From Oscheius dolichura (lineage: Eukaryota; Nematoda; Chromadorea; Rhabditida; Rhabditidae), in NCBI GenBank assembly GCA_932521035.1, contig OW051493.1, positions 8,246,001 to 8,310,000 of the forward strand: a stretch of DNA of 64,000 bases, written 5' to 3'. Each line of letters begins with the position of its first letter. The stretch's first letter is position 1. This document shows, one piece after another, positions 48,004-59,639 of the stretch. A program made the position numbers and the translations under genes. A model generated the notes under the pieces. That model did no database searches. It saw only the letters and a list, made by a program, of their open reading frames with translations, and had not been told where the DNA came from.

Positions 48004-49917
48004 CTACCGTGTTCCTCTCTTCTTGGCCGCCTCAAGCATTTCATCCTGGAGCATTTCCATCAATTCACAGCGTTTCAGGGTCCTTCCATCAAGATCACCT
48101 CTGAAATTCGTCTTTCCACTACTTTTCCAGGTATGGGGACTCACGCAACGGTTGGCTTCTTCCAGTAGTTGTCCCGAATCCTTTCCCAATCCCACGGAGC
48201 CGTGCTGTTACTTCTGTCGAGCCAGATTTCGATCTTTCCAAAGCTCCAATAAACAGCGCCACAGAAAAGGATAAACCAGGCTCCGGTGAGGAAGATCAGC
48301 GGATAAACTTCATAAGCGTGACCCAGACGGCGGAGCATGAAACTGAAACAGATTTTCTAGATTGGAGTGGCCAGAAGAGCAATCGCTATAGGACCATTTT
48401 ATCTACTTCATGGAGGTTTTAGCATTTCCAAAAGACAAAAAAGTTCAAAATGGTGGTCTCTTAGCCGCGATTGAAAGTTTTGCATAATCTAGCCACAACC
48501 ATATGATCGTTTGACCTTGATGGAACGGCTGCTGGCTCGTTATGACCGTAATTAGCCGACCAAAATGGGTAAAATACTCTAGACAGTGTCGATATTCGAC
48601 CCAGGGGCTGAAGTAAGATCTCCCCCAGTAATACAGCCACAGTTAGACAGATAATTAATGACAGTACTCATCAGAATCCGAGAAAGCTCTAGACTTTTTG
48701 AGAACCAATTTCAACCCTTCCAGGAGAATGGAGGCCGTTCACGGACCTCTTCCGACAACTGGTCAAGGGTTTGGTACAGTTTCCCCAACTGGAAAGATTA
48801 GAAGATCATAGTCTTACCCTCCGCCATTTAGAAAAATGAAAGGGATCAACTTACGTCATGGGAAGATCACCCTTCTGGGGAACAGGGCCACTTTTCGCCT
48901 TACTCGGATCACGAGACCAATTTCGAGCATAAGAGAAGAAGCCCTGAAAAATAACGGCTCATAATAAATTGGAAATCCCGACAGCAATGATAACAATTAA
49001 TTGTTTATTATCCCTCGCTTCACTTCCTGCTATTAATCTCACCCAGTTGATTTGTTGTAATCCCACGTTCTCTCTCTCTTTCACTATAAACCGGAAGCTA
49101 AGGAACTGCACGTAGTTTTTTCTTCATCACATTGCCGACCAGGTCATATTTCATAGCTCAAAGCGAGAAGAGAAGTGCGAGAGGGGGGCGACATGACGCC
49201 ATAGGCCGCTGCCGCTGGTTTTGTTTGACCACACGGTCTCACGTCGGAAAATGCACGTAGTTTTTTTTGAGCGCGGAAGGGAATGAGACACCCCGTTCTC
49301 TGGGTTATTTTAGACCTGGGGGAGGAGGGAAAGATCAGTTTCCGGGCTATTTTGCAGCAAAAAAAGGGGAAAATGGCCTTAGGGAGAGGAAATTACCCAC
49401 CTTCCACAGGGAGCAGACACAACTAGTCAGTTCCTCTGTTGCAGTCAATTTGAGGTCTTCCCCTTTCTTTAATTCAAATTTTAACGAAATCTACGGATCC
49501 CAAGGGCAGTATTTTGATCCCATTTCCTGAAGGTCCCTGGGAGATCAGTTTAATGTCATAAAATCGGCCCAGGGTCCTCTCACAAGGCCAGAAAGAGGAT
49601 AGGTAGGGAGCAGGTGGAATTCTGCTTCTGGAGTCTCTATGATAAGTTTGCCTCCCATCTGGCTCCCGGAAGGTTTCTGTTTTCCCTACGGGATCCAGTA
49701 AGCTCCATCAGAGAACACCCCCACCTCAGGAAAGCCCCAGAATGTTCGCCGGAGGCTCATTGGCTACTGAATGGACGAATCTTTCAAGGTAACTGACCTC
49801 TTCCCCAGTGGGCTTGATAACTTGAATCTTCGGCGTGAATCCCTGTCCCGAGGCTGCTCTCCTGAAGATCAGAAGCGCGGGAGCTGATGGCCGGAGAGCA
49901 ATTCGCGATAATGACAT
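48004..49917 (-). CDS. NDUFA4/MLRQ-like mitochondrial membrane protein
   Basis: Four exons in phase: 49917-49798, 48943-48855, 48342-48145 and 48100-48004, giving 167 residues. The start is a mitochondrial-type presequence (MSLSRIALRPSAPALLIFRR, no acidic residues), then conserved KIQVIKPTGEEGFFSYAR. The family core is MLRRLGHAYEVYPLIFLTGA with one membrane helix, followed by WLDRSNSTAPWDWERIRDNY. This matches the B12D/MLRQ pattern of NDUFA4-type subunits of the respiratory chain (complex IV or I associated, inner membrane), but the protein is about twice the length of mammalian NDUFA4 because of nematode-type extensions at both ends; the C-terminal one ends LQDEMLEAAKKRGTR. Its 3' end faces DB-module gene 2, with 163 bp between the stops. 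No oddities. Confidence 0.75.
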
Positions 49918-51550
49918 CTTTTAGGCTACGTCGTGTTTTCACTGAAAATGAGGCAAATTAACCAGAAAAGAACGGGAGGGGAACATGAAAACACGAGTAA
50001 AGTTTTCACTCAAAGAGACAAATTTGTTTATGGGCTTGTCCCCTTCCTCCCCAAGAAACAAAATCTGTTTTTGACGGATGGAAATCAGGAAGAAATGAGG
50101 GGGAAGTAGAGTACTACAGCTTTGTTATTCAGGATGCAGTTGTGCCCCCTCGGGGGGCGAGAACGCCTTCCCCTCGCAGTCCCTCTGGAGGGAAGAATTG
50201 AGGCTAAATAATTAATTTGAGGGAGGGGGGCACGACAGAAAAACATGCCTTCTTGGCCAAAAATAAGCGGATCGGAAATGTAAGGAAGGGAGATTTATGG
50301 AGAGGAAAGGCCCGCCCGAACCCCCTTCCATAAGGCAAGATGGCGGCGGGGAGCTACGTGCAGAAATGGAGAGACACAAGCTGACGCAGCTCTCTTGCGT
50401 TTCCCGCCCTCGTTTGAACATTATGTGGGGGGCTATTCTAGCCGGGCAAGTGAAAAAGTCACGTAGGGGGAGAAGACAAAGGCGGAAGCAGATCTTCTCC
50501 CCCTCTTTCCACCTTTGGGAAATGAGGAACACTCAAATTGGATTACTGTAGGGCAGAAAAACAAAAAGACATGGAAAAAAGTGAGGACTGAAAAATAAAT
50601 AGCCAACCCTATCATCCTCCGCATCCGGGGATGACTGTCGTCCGCGCCCTGCCCTCCCCCTGACCGTGCATGCCTCTACGTGAGTCGGAACAACTTGCGT
50701 GCTCGGCTTATTTGCACCCGGAGCAGAGAAGCTTTATGTTGGGAGATAGGGTTGGACAGTGACACGGACAGGTGAATAAGCTGGAAGAAGGCTAGACAGA
50801 AGGGAGAATGTCGATAAAAACGTGACAGGAAGTGCTTCCATTAATATCCGAAGGGACGATTTCATCAGACCATATGTGGAAACTTTACTCTTACAGGGAT
50901 TTCTCACACAGTAAAAAACTGTTTCAGTCCGAGAAACCCAAGAGGCCTATCAAATATCTTCCAGGTAAGCTGAAACATCCAAAAGTATACAGTAACCGTA
51001 TCCAAAGAATTTTAGGCGAGAAAGTTCAGACTTCCTGGTGTTTCTCTCCGCCGATCTTTATGAGCTATTCAAACGAACGAAAATAGGTGTCTGAAGCCGG
51101 CCCGGTATCTAATTTTCTCTATTGAACCTTCAATTTCATTGAAAGGGTGAAGGCTACTTTCCACGGAAGGCATTTCTTGGAAAGAAATGGCCTTTTCGGG
51201 AAAATATACCAATAGAAAACCCATCCAAAAACACCTGCTTGTTTTTGCCATTTTTAAAAGACCGGTTAATTCTCTCTTGGGAGCTTCTAGTTCCAATGGA
51301 GTGGCTCAAAACCCCTTCAGGGCTTTCCCTATCGACTGTATCCAACAATCGCTCTCCTCTATTCGAGAGAAACGTGCCATTCGTCAAAATACACAGCGGA
51401 TAACGTGAGAACAAAATGGATGAAAGCATATAGGAATGCTCCCTTTTTTTGGAGACTATCTTTAGAAAATCATTAGCCAACAAGGAGAAGAGGAATGGTT
51501 CTAGGAAAATAGAAAAGTGAGTAAACAAAAACAAGTTTTATTAACTGATA
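49918..51550. other. Intergenic between NDUFA4-like and kinase-like genes
   Basis: No convincing gene. A 37-nt stretch at about 50927-50963 (TCCGAGAAACCC...) is bounded by GTTTCAG and GTAAGC, but no partners are found. AAGATGGCGGCGGG near 50336 resembles a YY1-type promoter motif and may belong to the NDUFA4-like promoter, which lies about 420 bp away on the other strand. Confidence 0.45.
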
Positions 51551-52910
51551 TCACTGTACGCCGAGGCTCTTGTCGTCCTTCTTCCTTCCGCCGCCTTTCT
51601 TGGCAATTTTGGCGGCAATGCCCGGCTTCAGCCAGTCCAGCGGCTCCTTCAAATCGCACCACTTCTCCACGGTGTCGGTGTCCTTCAACAGCTGTAGTAT
51701 GTACTCGTAGTCCGGCCGGTCGTACCACGTCAGTCCGATAATGTATTCCCGGATGATGTTGACGGCCAGTGGCAGATCCCAGCCGGCCTTGGGACCCTTC
51801 TGCAGCAAGTTCATCTTCTTCTGGACGACCAGACTGTTCTGCGCTTTGATTACTTCCTCCAGACTGAATTCGTCCAGTATTTCTTTGGTCTTGTCCGCTT
51901 CTTTCGTTTGAAGGATTTCTTTCTTGATTTCCTCTTCCGTCGGCATTTCCAGATAGTCGGCGCCCTTCTTCATGCTGATATAGGGAAACATCACGTAGAA
52001 CCATGACTCGACGTCGTCGGCTCGGGTCTGGTTCTCTCCATACAGGTCTCCGATTGAACTGTAGATTACGGTACCGCCGGATGATGTTCTACCACGGTGA
52101 TGCATCTGGCAGCCGTCGTCTTGACGACCAAAGCGATACAGTCCATAATCCAGTAGGTAGACCGTCGTAAGCTGCCTGCCCACAGCGATGTTGACCGGCT
52201 GAAAATGGAAAAAAATATAGGAAAAATTAGATAGAAGCCGGCGACTGGCAAAAATTCAAATTTGAACCAGGCGCGAAAAGGTTGCGCGGTTGCTGTTAAA
52301 TTTTTTTCCGGGACCGTTCAATCTTCCTCTAGGCTACTGTAAAGAAGTGCGCTGTAGTCTGAACTGGTGGGAGGCTTGCCGGGTTCAAACGGTGTACAGT
52401 ATTGCTGGAAAAAATGGGCAGAAAGGTGGACCCGTGGAGCAATCCTCGCTGGTGCATGGCCGCGACGCCCTGGAGACTCTGCATGGCAATCTGGATGGCC
52501 GTCGACTTGGAGAAAACTTCGCCATCCATGTACTTCTCGAGATCCGCCAGCGTCTTCCAAATCAACGGCATCACAGTGAAGACGAGGTCCTTGTGGACGC
52601 CGTACTCGATGGTCTGGAGGAGGTGCTTGGGTCGGCTAGCGCGGAATCCCAACATGGCCAGGATTTCCAATTTGAGACGGCGGCTTCTGTCCTCCTTGTT
52701 ATCCACGCGTTGCTCGCATTTCATGGCGTATTTCTTCTGGGTGGCTTGATCCTTGACCAGCAGCACGACGCCCATTGTTCCTCTTTCCAGCTCCTTCATC
52801 ACGTGATAGTAGCGTGTGGTGTGGGGCTCACTACGGATAGCTTCGCCTTCCTTGGGTGGATCGAAGCCAAGCTTCTTCGGCCCTTCTTCTTGTTTCTTCG
52901 ACTCGGCCAT
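51551..52910 (-). CDS. Tau-tubulin-kinase-like protein, possible pseudokinase
   Basis: Two long coding blocks: 52910 to about 52398, and 52198-51551, giving about 386 residues if joined in phase 0. The first block has a weak glycine loop (ERGTMGVVLLV), the catalytic lysine (YAMKCE), the helix C glutamate (LKLEILAM) and HLLQTIEYG, then AAMHQRGLLH, where the HRDxKP catalytic loop should follow. The second block starts PVNIAVG and carries LLDYGL (DYG in place of DFG), GGTVIYSS and DDVESWFY, all typical of the expanded nematode TTBK/CK1-like kinases. The RDxK residues fall in the 200-nt gap and are not encoded there in any spliceable form I could find. A highly charged tail ends KKGGGRKKDDKSLGVQ. 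So it is either catalytically dead or has an unusual splice. Cytoplasmic; the family is often expressed in the male germ line. Confidence 0.75.
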
Positions 52911-54572
52911 CGGAAAAGGAGACGACTAGCTTGGAGAAAAACAGCTTACGGAAATGGTGGTGGTCTTGAAAAGCGAGAAATTGGTTGTTTGACTGATATT
53001 CTACGGGAAATTTGACCAATTACCGTAAAGTTACAGATCGCAGTTTCCCCGCTTTTTTGACAAAAAACTGACAACAGATCCCGTTAGGTTTGAGAGAGCG
53101 AGGCACAAGAAATTCCAAAACCCCCCTCCATATCCGTCCCCCTGTCGCCTGTCCGTCTCGTCCAACACATTCCCTCCCTTCTTTTTCATCAGTTGTCCTC
53201 TTCTCTCCCCTCCATACTCTTCTTCTGTCCGTTGTCCGACCGGCTGTCCCATAAACTTCTTCAATCATCGAATCGTCTTCTCCTCTCTACCGTACCATTT
53301 GCGGTAAATTGGCGGAGGTTTCTTGGAGCGATTAACGCAGGGGATACTTTTACACTCGCTCGCTGACTCTTTCGACAAACTATTCGAATTTAATGACACG
53401 TGTGGCCATCATTGCGCGCGTGTGTTAGGCAACGGGAAAAAACTAGGCGTGGCCTTGTCTGACGCATTTTTAGTGCCTATAAGGAGAGAAGAGGAGGAGG
53501 AACGGGAGCCAGTTATGGAAACCGTTTCGAGGCCGGTTACTGTATCAAAAGGGGAAACAGAGAAGCCACAGTTAGACAGCCGGCCGGATCTTTTGGTTCG
53601 TTTTTCAGCAGAGACGGTAGCGACGGGAAAATGGCTCGTTTCCTCTAAACTCAAGTAGCAGCTTTGAGCGATAAAACTACTAAATTTGAAGGGAACCCCT
53701 TGAAAAATATCATATTCTACCCTGAAAATGGAGTTCAAACGGGAACTTTTGTGTAAGATACAGTAGTCTCAAGAAGACCGCTACCAGGCGCGTTCCCAGA
53801 CCATTATCGCTGTTTTTAATAGGCCCATTTCACTTCCCCTTGTTAGTTTATCAATTTTCAGCTACAGTACCCCGTAAAGTTCAAAATTCGTTCCTTTGTA
53901 ACCCAAGTATTGGGGCTATTGACGACTTTATAGGTCTCCCAAGACCGTTCTCTATAATTCATAAGGAAAAAAAGACGATTGGCTCAATTTTTTGACATGA
54001 CAGTCCTTTAAAAAAGTAAACCTTGCTCTTTTTCAGGTACAGGATATATTTCGTTTAATATTTTCAGTCAAGAGCAGGCGTTGTTGCTCCTCAAAGGCGC
54101 CGCTCCCTTCAGGGGGCTCTTATCCCCACGAAAACCTATTTTATAGACTGCTAGAACCTAATTTCCGTTGGTATTAATCCACTCTCCTCCTCCTAGGCGA
54201 CAGTAAAGGTGTGAATTGAGATGTTCCTGACGATAAAAGGGCAAGGACATCGAGACGGCGCCGCCGTTTGTCAAAGTTAGTGTGCGGGCTCCGAGTTGGA
54301 GATAAGACGAGAGAGAGATGGCAATCCAGACGAGACCTCACTGTATTAATATCATATTTATTTCATAACCACATTTTTAATACACATATTTTAATAAACC
54401 CACAACTGAGACACGGAGAAGGCGAGAGAGAGACAAGGGGGAGAAAGCATTGTCCGAATTACCTGTATGGGTTGGGAATAGGCATATGAAATGGAGGGAG
54501 AGTGGAAATAGATTAAAAGAGACGATATAGACTGGTTAATTGGACAAACTAGAAGCTAAAATGGGTAGGAAA
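52911..54572. other. Intergenic: kinase promoter side and pax-3 3' side
   Basis: No gene supported. Overlapping frames at 53323-53658 (plus) and 53409-53738 (minus) cancel one another. One GCCACAGTTAGACAG word lies at 53565. The A/T-rich stretch near 54350-54410 on the minus strand may hold the pax-3 cleavage and polyadenylation site. Confidence 0.45.
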
Positions 54573-57500
54573 CTAGGCAATTTGGGGTGGAAGCTGTTGA
54601 GAGAGGGGGAAGAGCATCGGGGGCAGGCCGGCTAGGAAGAGGGGCAGCGGTTGGAAGGGATACGCAACTTCTGGCTGGAATTGGAAAGTTCAAGAGGTCA
54701 AAAATAAGAAATAGAGTACGAAAAGGGCAAAAACATCCTATTTTTGATCGTTTGCGCAATAAACATTCAACCAACGGGAAGGTTTCCAGATAAAAATCAA
54801 ACGGGAAAGGGTACGGTAATTTTAGAATGGTTCCTCGAAGCGACTCTGGCGGTTAAATTCTTTCCGTTTTTAGCGTATTAAGCGGGTAAGAGTTACTTTA
54901 CAAGTCTTTTTTAGGACACAACATCTCCGAAAGTCACAGTTTGGCCGTATTTATATTGTTTGCAGTCAATTTGACCGCGCAACAAATATCTTTGACCTTT
55001 TCAAACAATTTTAGACCTTTAAAAGGACGTTTTGTAGTTTATTTTCACATAAAATAGGCTGTACAGCTTTTTTGATCTTACTCTGTATACTGTAAAACCC
55101 ACCGGAGATCCACTAGGCATCAGGTTGGAGAACATTGGAAGGTGCTTCCTACATCTGGCTCGCCGATTCGAGAACCACGTCTAAAATTCTTCCCTTTATT
55201 ATCTTGGCTACGGTAGTTTACCATGATCTTCTCCTCCGTCAGTCCTGTCCTCTTGGCAATGGCTTCCCGTTCCGATCCATCTGGGTAGGTATTATTCCTG
55301 AACGCGAACTCCAAAGCGTCCAATTGTTCCGGGGAGAAGGAGGTTCGATTCCGTCTATTTTCCGGGCAAACGTCGTCGTCCGAAGAAGTCGAACTCTTAC
55401 TGTCATCTGGAACGAATTTCATTAATTTTAATTTAAAAAAGTATTGCTCCCAAAATGCGCTCCCCTGTCCAGCCTATTTTGTGAGACAAGACAAAAACAA
55501 GTTAGTCCCCTGTCGTCAGAGAAAAACAGGTCGCATCTCATAGAGAATTAGGCGCAACTTCAAAGGCTATAATGTGCGGAACGGGGGAATCTTACTGTAA
55601 GTGTGGGGGAAAGGACTAATCCCCCTTACCGTAAAATTAAAGAGGGGGTGAAGTTCTTCCCTCATTTTTTAGAGATTCTATCAGATGGGGAGAGCGAGAC
55701 TTGGGCCTTATCTGTGAAGGGTGGTAGAATTTACGATGCGCGAGTGCGTTAATTGCCTAACAAATGACTGCCCGATTACGGAATAGAGACCTCACACACA
55801 CATTATAAGGGATGACGAGGAGATCGTGATGAGACATCGGTACGACCCTATTATTATCCTGGGCTGGGCCTATTTGAACCACTTTTAACTGAACTCGCAG
55901 GCTCCTATGAATTCAGGCTGTGGTCCTGAAACGACAGGTCTCAGGCTCAATAAATGGACTTTCAGCACTGTCACAGTTAATTTAAATCTTCTAGTGGTCA
56001 AAACTGAGCTAACAATCCCGTTAGGAACCAATCCAGCACGGTAACCGGCCATTTTCAGGGCCATAACTGTGCTTCCCGTCATCAAGAGGTCCCTGCTCAT
56101 ATTTCCACACTTTTCAAGATTACAAAATGTCCGAAGACTCCCAATCATGAGAATTATCAGATGTTTTCCGGGGGCGACACACTAATCGACTGGTTAGGGA
56201 ACATGTGACGGTAGTTATATGTGGGTTACGCAGCGACTCGTCGTCTCTCCTAATTAAAACCGACTCAATTTGTAACCAGACTGTAATGTAGAGAGAAAAA
56301 CGTCTCCAAATTGGTCAACGATAAAATAATTGTGATAAAGATAAAAAGCAAACGATTTTCGACCCATGACCAAAATCTGGGGCTCCGGCTCAAGGCGGAG
56401 TGCAAATTCAGAGCCAGGGTCTTTTTTCAAGCTTTCTGCACAGGTTAGGAACTTCCAGATGACTGCTTTAATGCTCCGGTATATAATTCTTTGGTAACGG
56501 GTTACATGACGAAATGACCAGCTAATGAAATCCGTTCCTACTACGGTACGGTCAGGGTCTTCATATATTTTCCAGAAGTCTTGAAGCGACCATATAAGGG
56601 CCATTCATGTTTTTATCCAAAAACTCTCCTGCTCAAGATCTTTTAATCTCTAACCATCCCTTTAAAGTTTAGAAGTAACTCCAAAGGTCCCAAAGCGAAT
56701 GTGAACAGTCGTGTAGCCTTGCCCAATTTGGAGACCCTAGTCTATTTTCTAAACGGGGAGCTTGAGTAAATGGGATTAAAGCGTGCGTCTCTCTATCTCC
56801 TTCCCAAGTAACCCAGTTTTTTGAATATCCTATTTGTCTGTCCATAGAATTAGGTAGACGCAATGATTCTAATGATGATGGTGATTAACTGGTGTGAAAA
56901 AGAGTGCTTGCTGTGCTTATACGTTCTTCCCGGGGGCACAGCAGGTTTGACTCTATCGCCTTCTTCTCGGGGGTGGTCGTTTAGACGGCGCTAAGTCGCA
57001 GATTTATGACCTCCACACCGTAACTTTCTTTCATGAGTGTGAGAAAAGGTCTCTTTCTGTCACCTAATCAGCAAAGCAGCCAACCAGCCAGCCCCTCGCG
57101 ACTCAAAAGCAACAGCCGCAACCGCCGCGCTTACAATATATTGCAATTCACAGTAGGAAACTTGAAGGTCGGGGGCGTCAGGCTGGGGGAGAAAACTTTT
57201 TTTCGATTGGTGACTCTTCGCGGAATGAGGAAAAGATGAAAAACACCATCTGGGAAACACTTTGTGTCAGAATTAATTTCCGTTGAGGCGATGAGACAAA
57301 AAGGGAAGCGAGGGAATGGCAAACAACGAGGAGGCGGGAAAAAGTGGTCGCGCTAGATGTGAAACGGAGTGGAACGTACCCATGGAAATGCCGAGAATAC
57401 TGTCGATACTGTAGGACAACTTCTTTCGGCTCTCCTTGGGCTTGGCTTCTTTGGTCCAGCCGCGGGAACGGACAAAACGGTTGATGGAGGACTGGGTAGG

Positions 57501-59639
57501 GGCTGTGGCTCGAGTACAGGCTCCTGAAAATGGATTGGAGGTGGAATAAAAAAGGATTGAAACAGTTTTCGGATCTCCAAGAGGCAGCTAAGTCTTCCAA
57601 CAATCTTGTAGTTGGCAAGGAAGCTTTCTTTTTCTTTACGGAACCCATGTATTCGCTTCAGGGCCCATCATGAAAGCCTAACTCCCCTTATTTAGGGATA
57701 AAGAGACTTTTTGAAGCATATTTTTAGATTCTATAGCCAAATACTTTTTTTAATGAAATGGCGCAGGCATAGGAATTATTGTGGTCCCAAAAGGAATACA
57801 GATGGTAGCAAACGAATGAGCAATCCATGAAATCAATGGGGCCTGTGAACGGATCTACGGGTCCACCCTGACACTTTTTCGAACAAAAGCAGCACGGATT
57901 TGATTTTTCACCCATTTTTTGGCTCCTTTTTTACTAAATTGGCCTCTTTTTAGAGTCCAGAAGGTCAAAAGAGGCGTAAAAGAGCTATAAGCGGGCCTGC
58001 TTACGTAAGAAGACGGGTGTCAGGGATACGGTTATCGGTTTTGGAGCGCAATAATGACCGTGACAAGGAGATACTGCTACTATTCTTCTCATAATATTCT
58101 TCACTTTTATTTTCATCGATTTAAATTGATTGAAAGGCTGGTGGTCTGGTTATTTCGAAAGATATCGGAGATTGAAAGTTAGGAAGCATTTTCTTGAATT
58201 TTCCCGGAAAATATTTACAAGAAAAGTTGTTTTTTTGATCTACTCACCTTGTTCGATCAGGACCTGACGTAGTTCGGCACCGGAAGCGGCTGGGTTTTCG
58301 AGAAAAGCAATTAATAATTGTTTCTCTATCGCCTGTACTGATATCCTTTGCCGCGGGTTGCCGCCAATCTGAAAAACATTTCATTTTTCTCTCTCTTTTT
58401 CGCTGTGATTCAAACAGGTGATACAGAAAATAATAATAAACACGGGTCTTTTTCGTCTTCACCGCCTTCTTCTGTAAAAAAGACAGGAGACAGCTGGCTG
58501 GCTGGATGGATGAGCACCGCGGGTGGCCACGGCCCGGTCTTTGTTTCACGCTCAATCGGGGCAACCATCATCAGACGACGGACTGTCGATTTTTCGAAAT
58601 ACTGTCTCTCAGAATACCGTAGGAAAATAGGCGCGAAAAGTTTAGACAGGTGAGCGGCGGGAGGAGAATTCGAGAAGAGGACAGATGGCCGGGGAGGGAG
58701 GCAAGTCAGGGTTACTGTAGGGACAGGATTCAAACTGTTTCGAAGGCGCTGGATCAAAAGGTTGATGAAAATGGGTCCCGAACAGATTTATGAATGAAAT
58801 TCAGACACAGTTAGACAGCAAAGCCCCGTTTTTACTAAAATTACGAGGAGGCAGATCAAAAGAGAGAGAAATAGTTCCAGGCAGATTTTAGAGGAGAATA
58901 AAGCCACAGTTAGACATCTACGACTTCTGGAGAAAAGTAGAGTGGATTACTAATCCATGAAAAAGAGCCACAGTTAGACAGAAGGAGACGGTTACTACTG
59001 GAAAGAGACTAACCTGCCCTGGAGATACAGATCCCGTCTCGTGGTATCGGTTTAAAATTTTAGAAACAGCTCCATGTGATACTTTCAGCTGTCTGCTGAT
59101 CTGACACGGTCTAAAATTGGTTCTTTTGATGGTCTTGGAGAGAAAACTTACTTAACACCGCGATTAGCCATCTCAATTATTTGAACTCGTATATGGTGAG
59201 GCAGTGGCCGGCCGTTGATGAACATTCCTCCCAGTTGATTGACTCGGCCCTGAAATTGTCTTCTTTCTTTTTATACGATAATCTTCTGTTCCTCCTTTTT
59301 TGTTTCGCGATTTTCACACCTGTCAAAATGTCTCGGAATCAAGTTGCAGGCGCCAACAACCGACGCCGCAAAGAGATCCATCATTGTTCTTCGGTTTTTC
59401 CCGTTGTCTGGCCAGAAAAACATGAAAAACAAAAGGGAATTGGCGTTCTTTTTGGGTTGAAAAGAGAGAGTAGCGAGTATTTTTAAGGAAAACTCTATTC
59501 TAGGTCCTGAACCCTTACAGTAAGCTGAGGAAGCGGCTATCTCAAAGGAAATTCTTAATTCCCCGGCTAACTTCAAGTTTAAACTAACCTGGCCTAGGAT
59601 GTGATTAAAAGTGACGGTAGATTGATCAGGATTAGTCAT
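54573..59639 (-). CDS. pax-3: Pax3/7-type transcription factor
   Basis: Eight exons in phase: 59639-59589, 59249-59152, 59110-59014, 58368-58248, 57523-57380, 55406-55222, 55180-55103 and 54674-54573, giving 291 residues. Paired domain at about 18-144: [52 protein letters not shown], then a diverged RED half ending [12 protein letters not shown]. Octapeptide YSIDSILG at about 160-167. Homeodomain at about 187-246 ([20 protein letters not shown] ... [16 protein letters not shown]) with serine at homeodomain position 50, the Pax-type DNA-recognition residue. The C-terminus is short and Pro/Leu-rich. It is a nuclear DNA-binding regulator; in nematodes the single Pax3/7 gene acts in epidermal and ventral-cord development. 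Intron 5 (about 2 kb) separates the octapeptide from the homeodomain. The start follows the conserved N-terminal exon ending HILGQ; an upstream in-frame ATG is possible but the added residues look non-conserved. Confidence 0.92.
58804..58981 (+). repeat. Three copies of the GCCACAGTTAGACAG word in pax-3 intron 3
   Basis: Copies at 58804-58818 (GACACAGTTAGACAG), 58903-58917 (GCCACAGTTAGACAT) and 58967-58981 (exact) are the densest group in the window. Others lie at 1129, 27912, 48636 and 53565 on the plus strand, 11526 and 11832 on the minus strand, and a variant at 6995. Each copy is about 15 bp; only AAG/GAG before the word recurs. Confidence 0.85.

Noticed and set aside
57724-57915. Cysteine-rich 63-codon frame in pax-3 intron 4
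   Set aside because: No signal peptide, no splice support, and the cysteine spacing fits no family I know.
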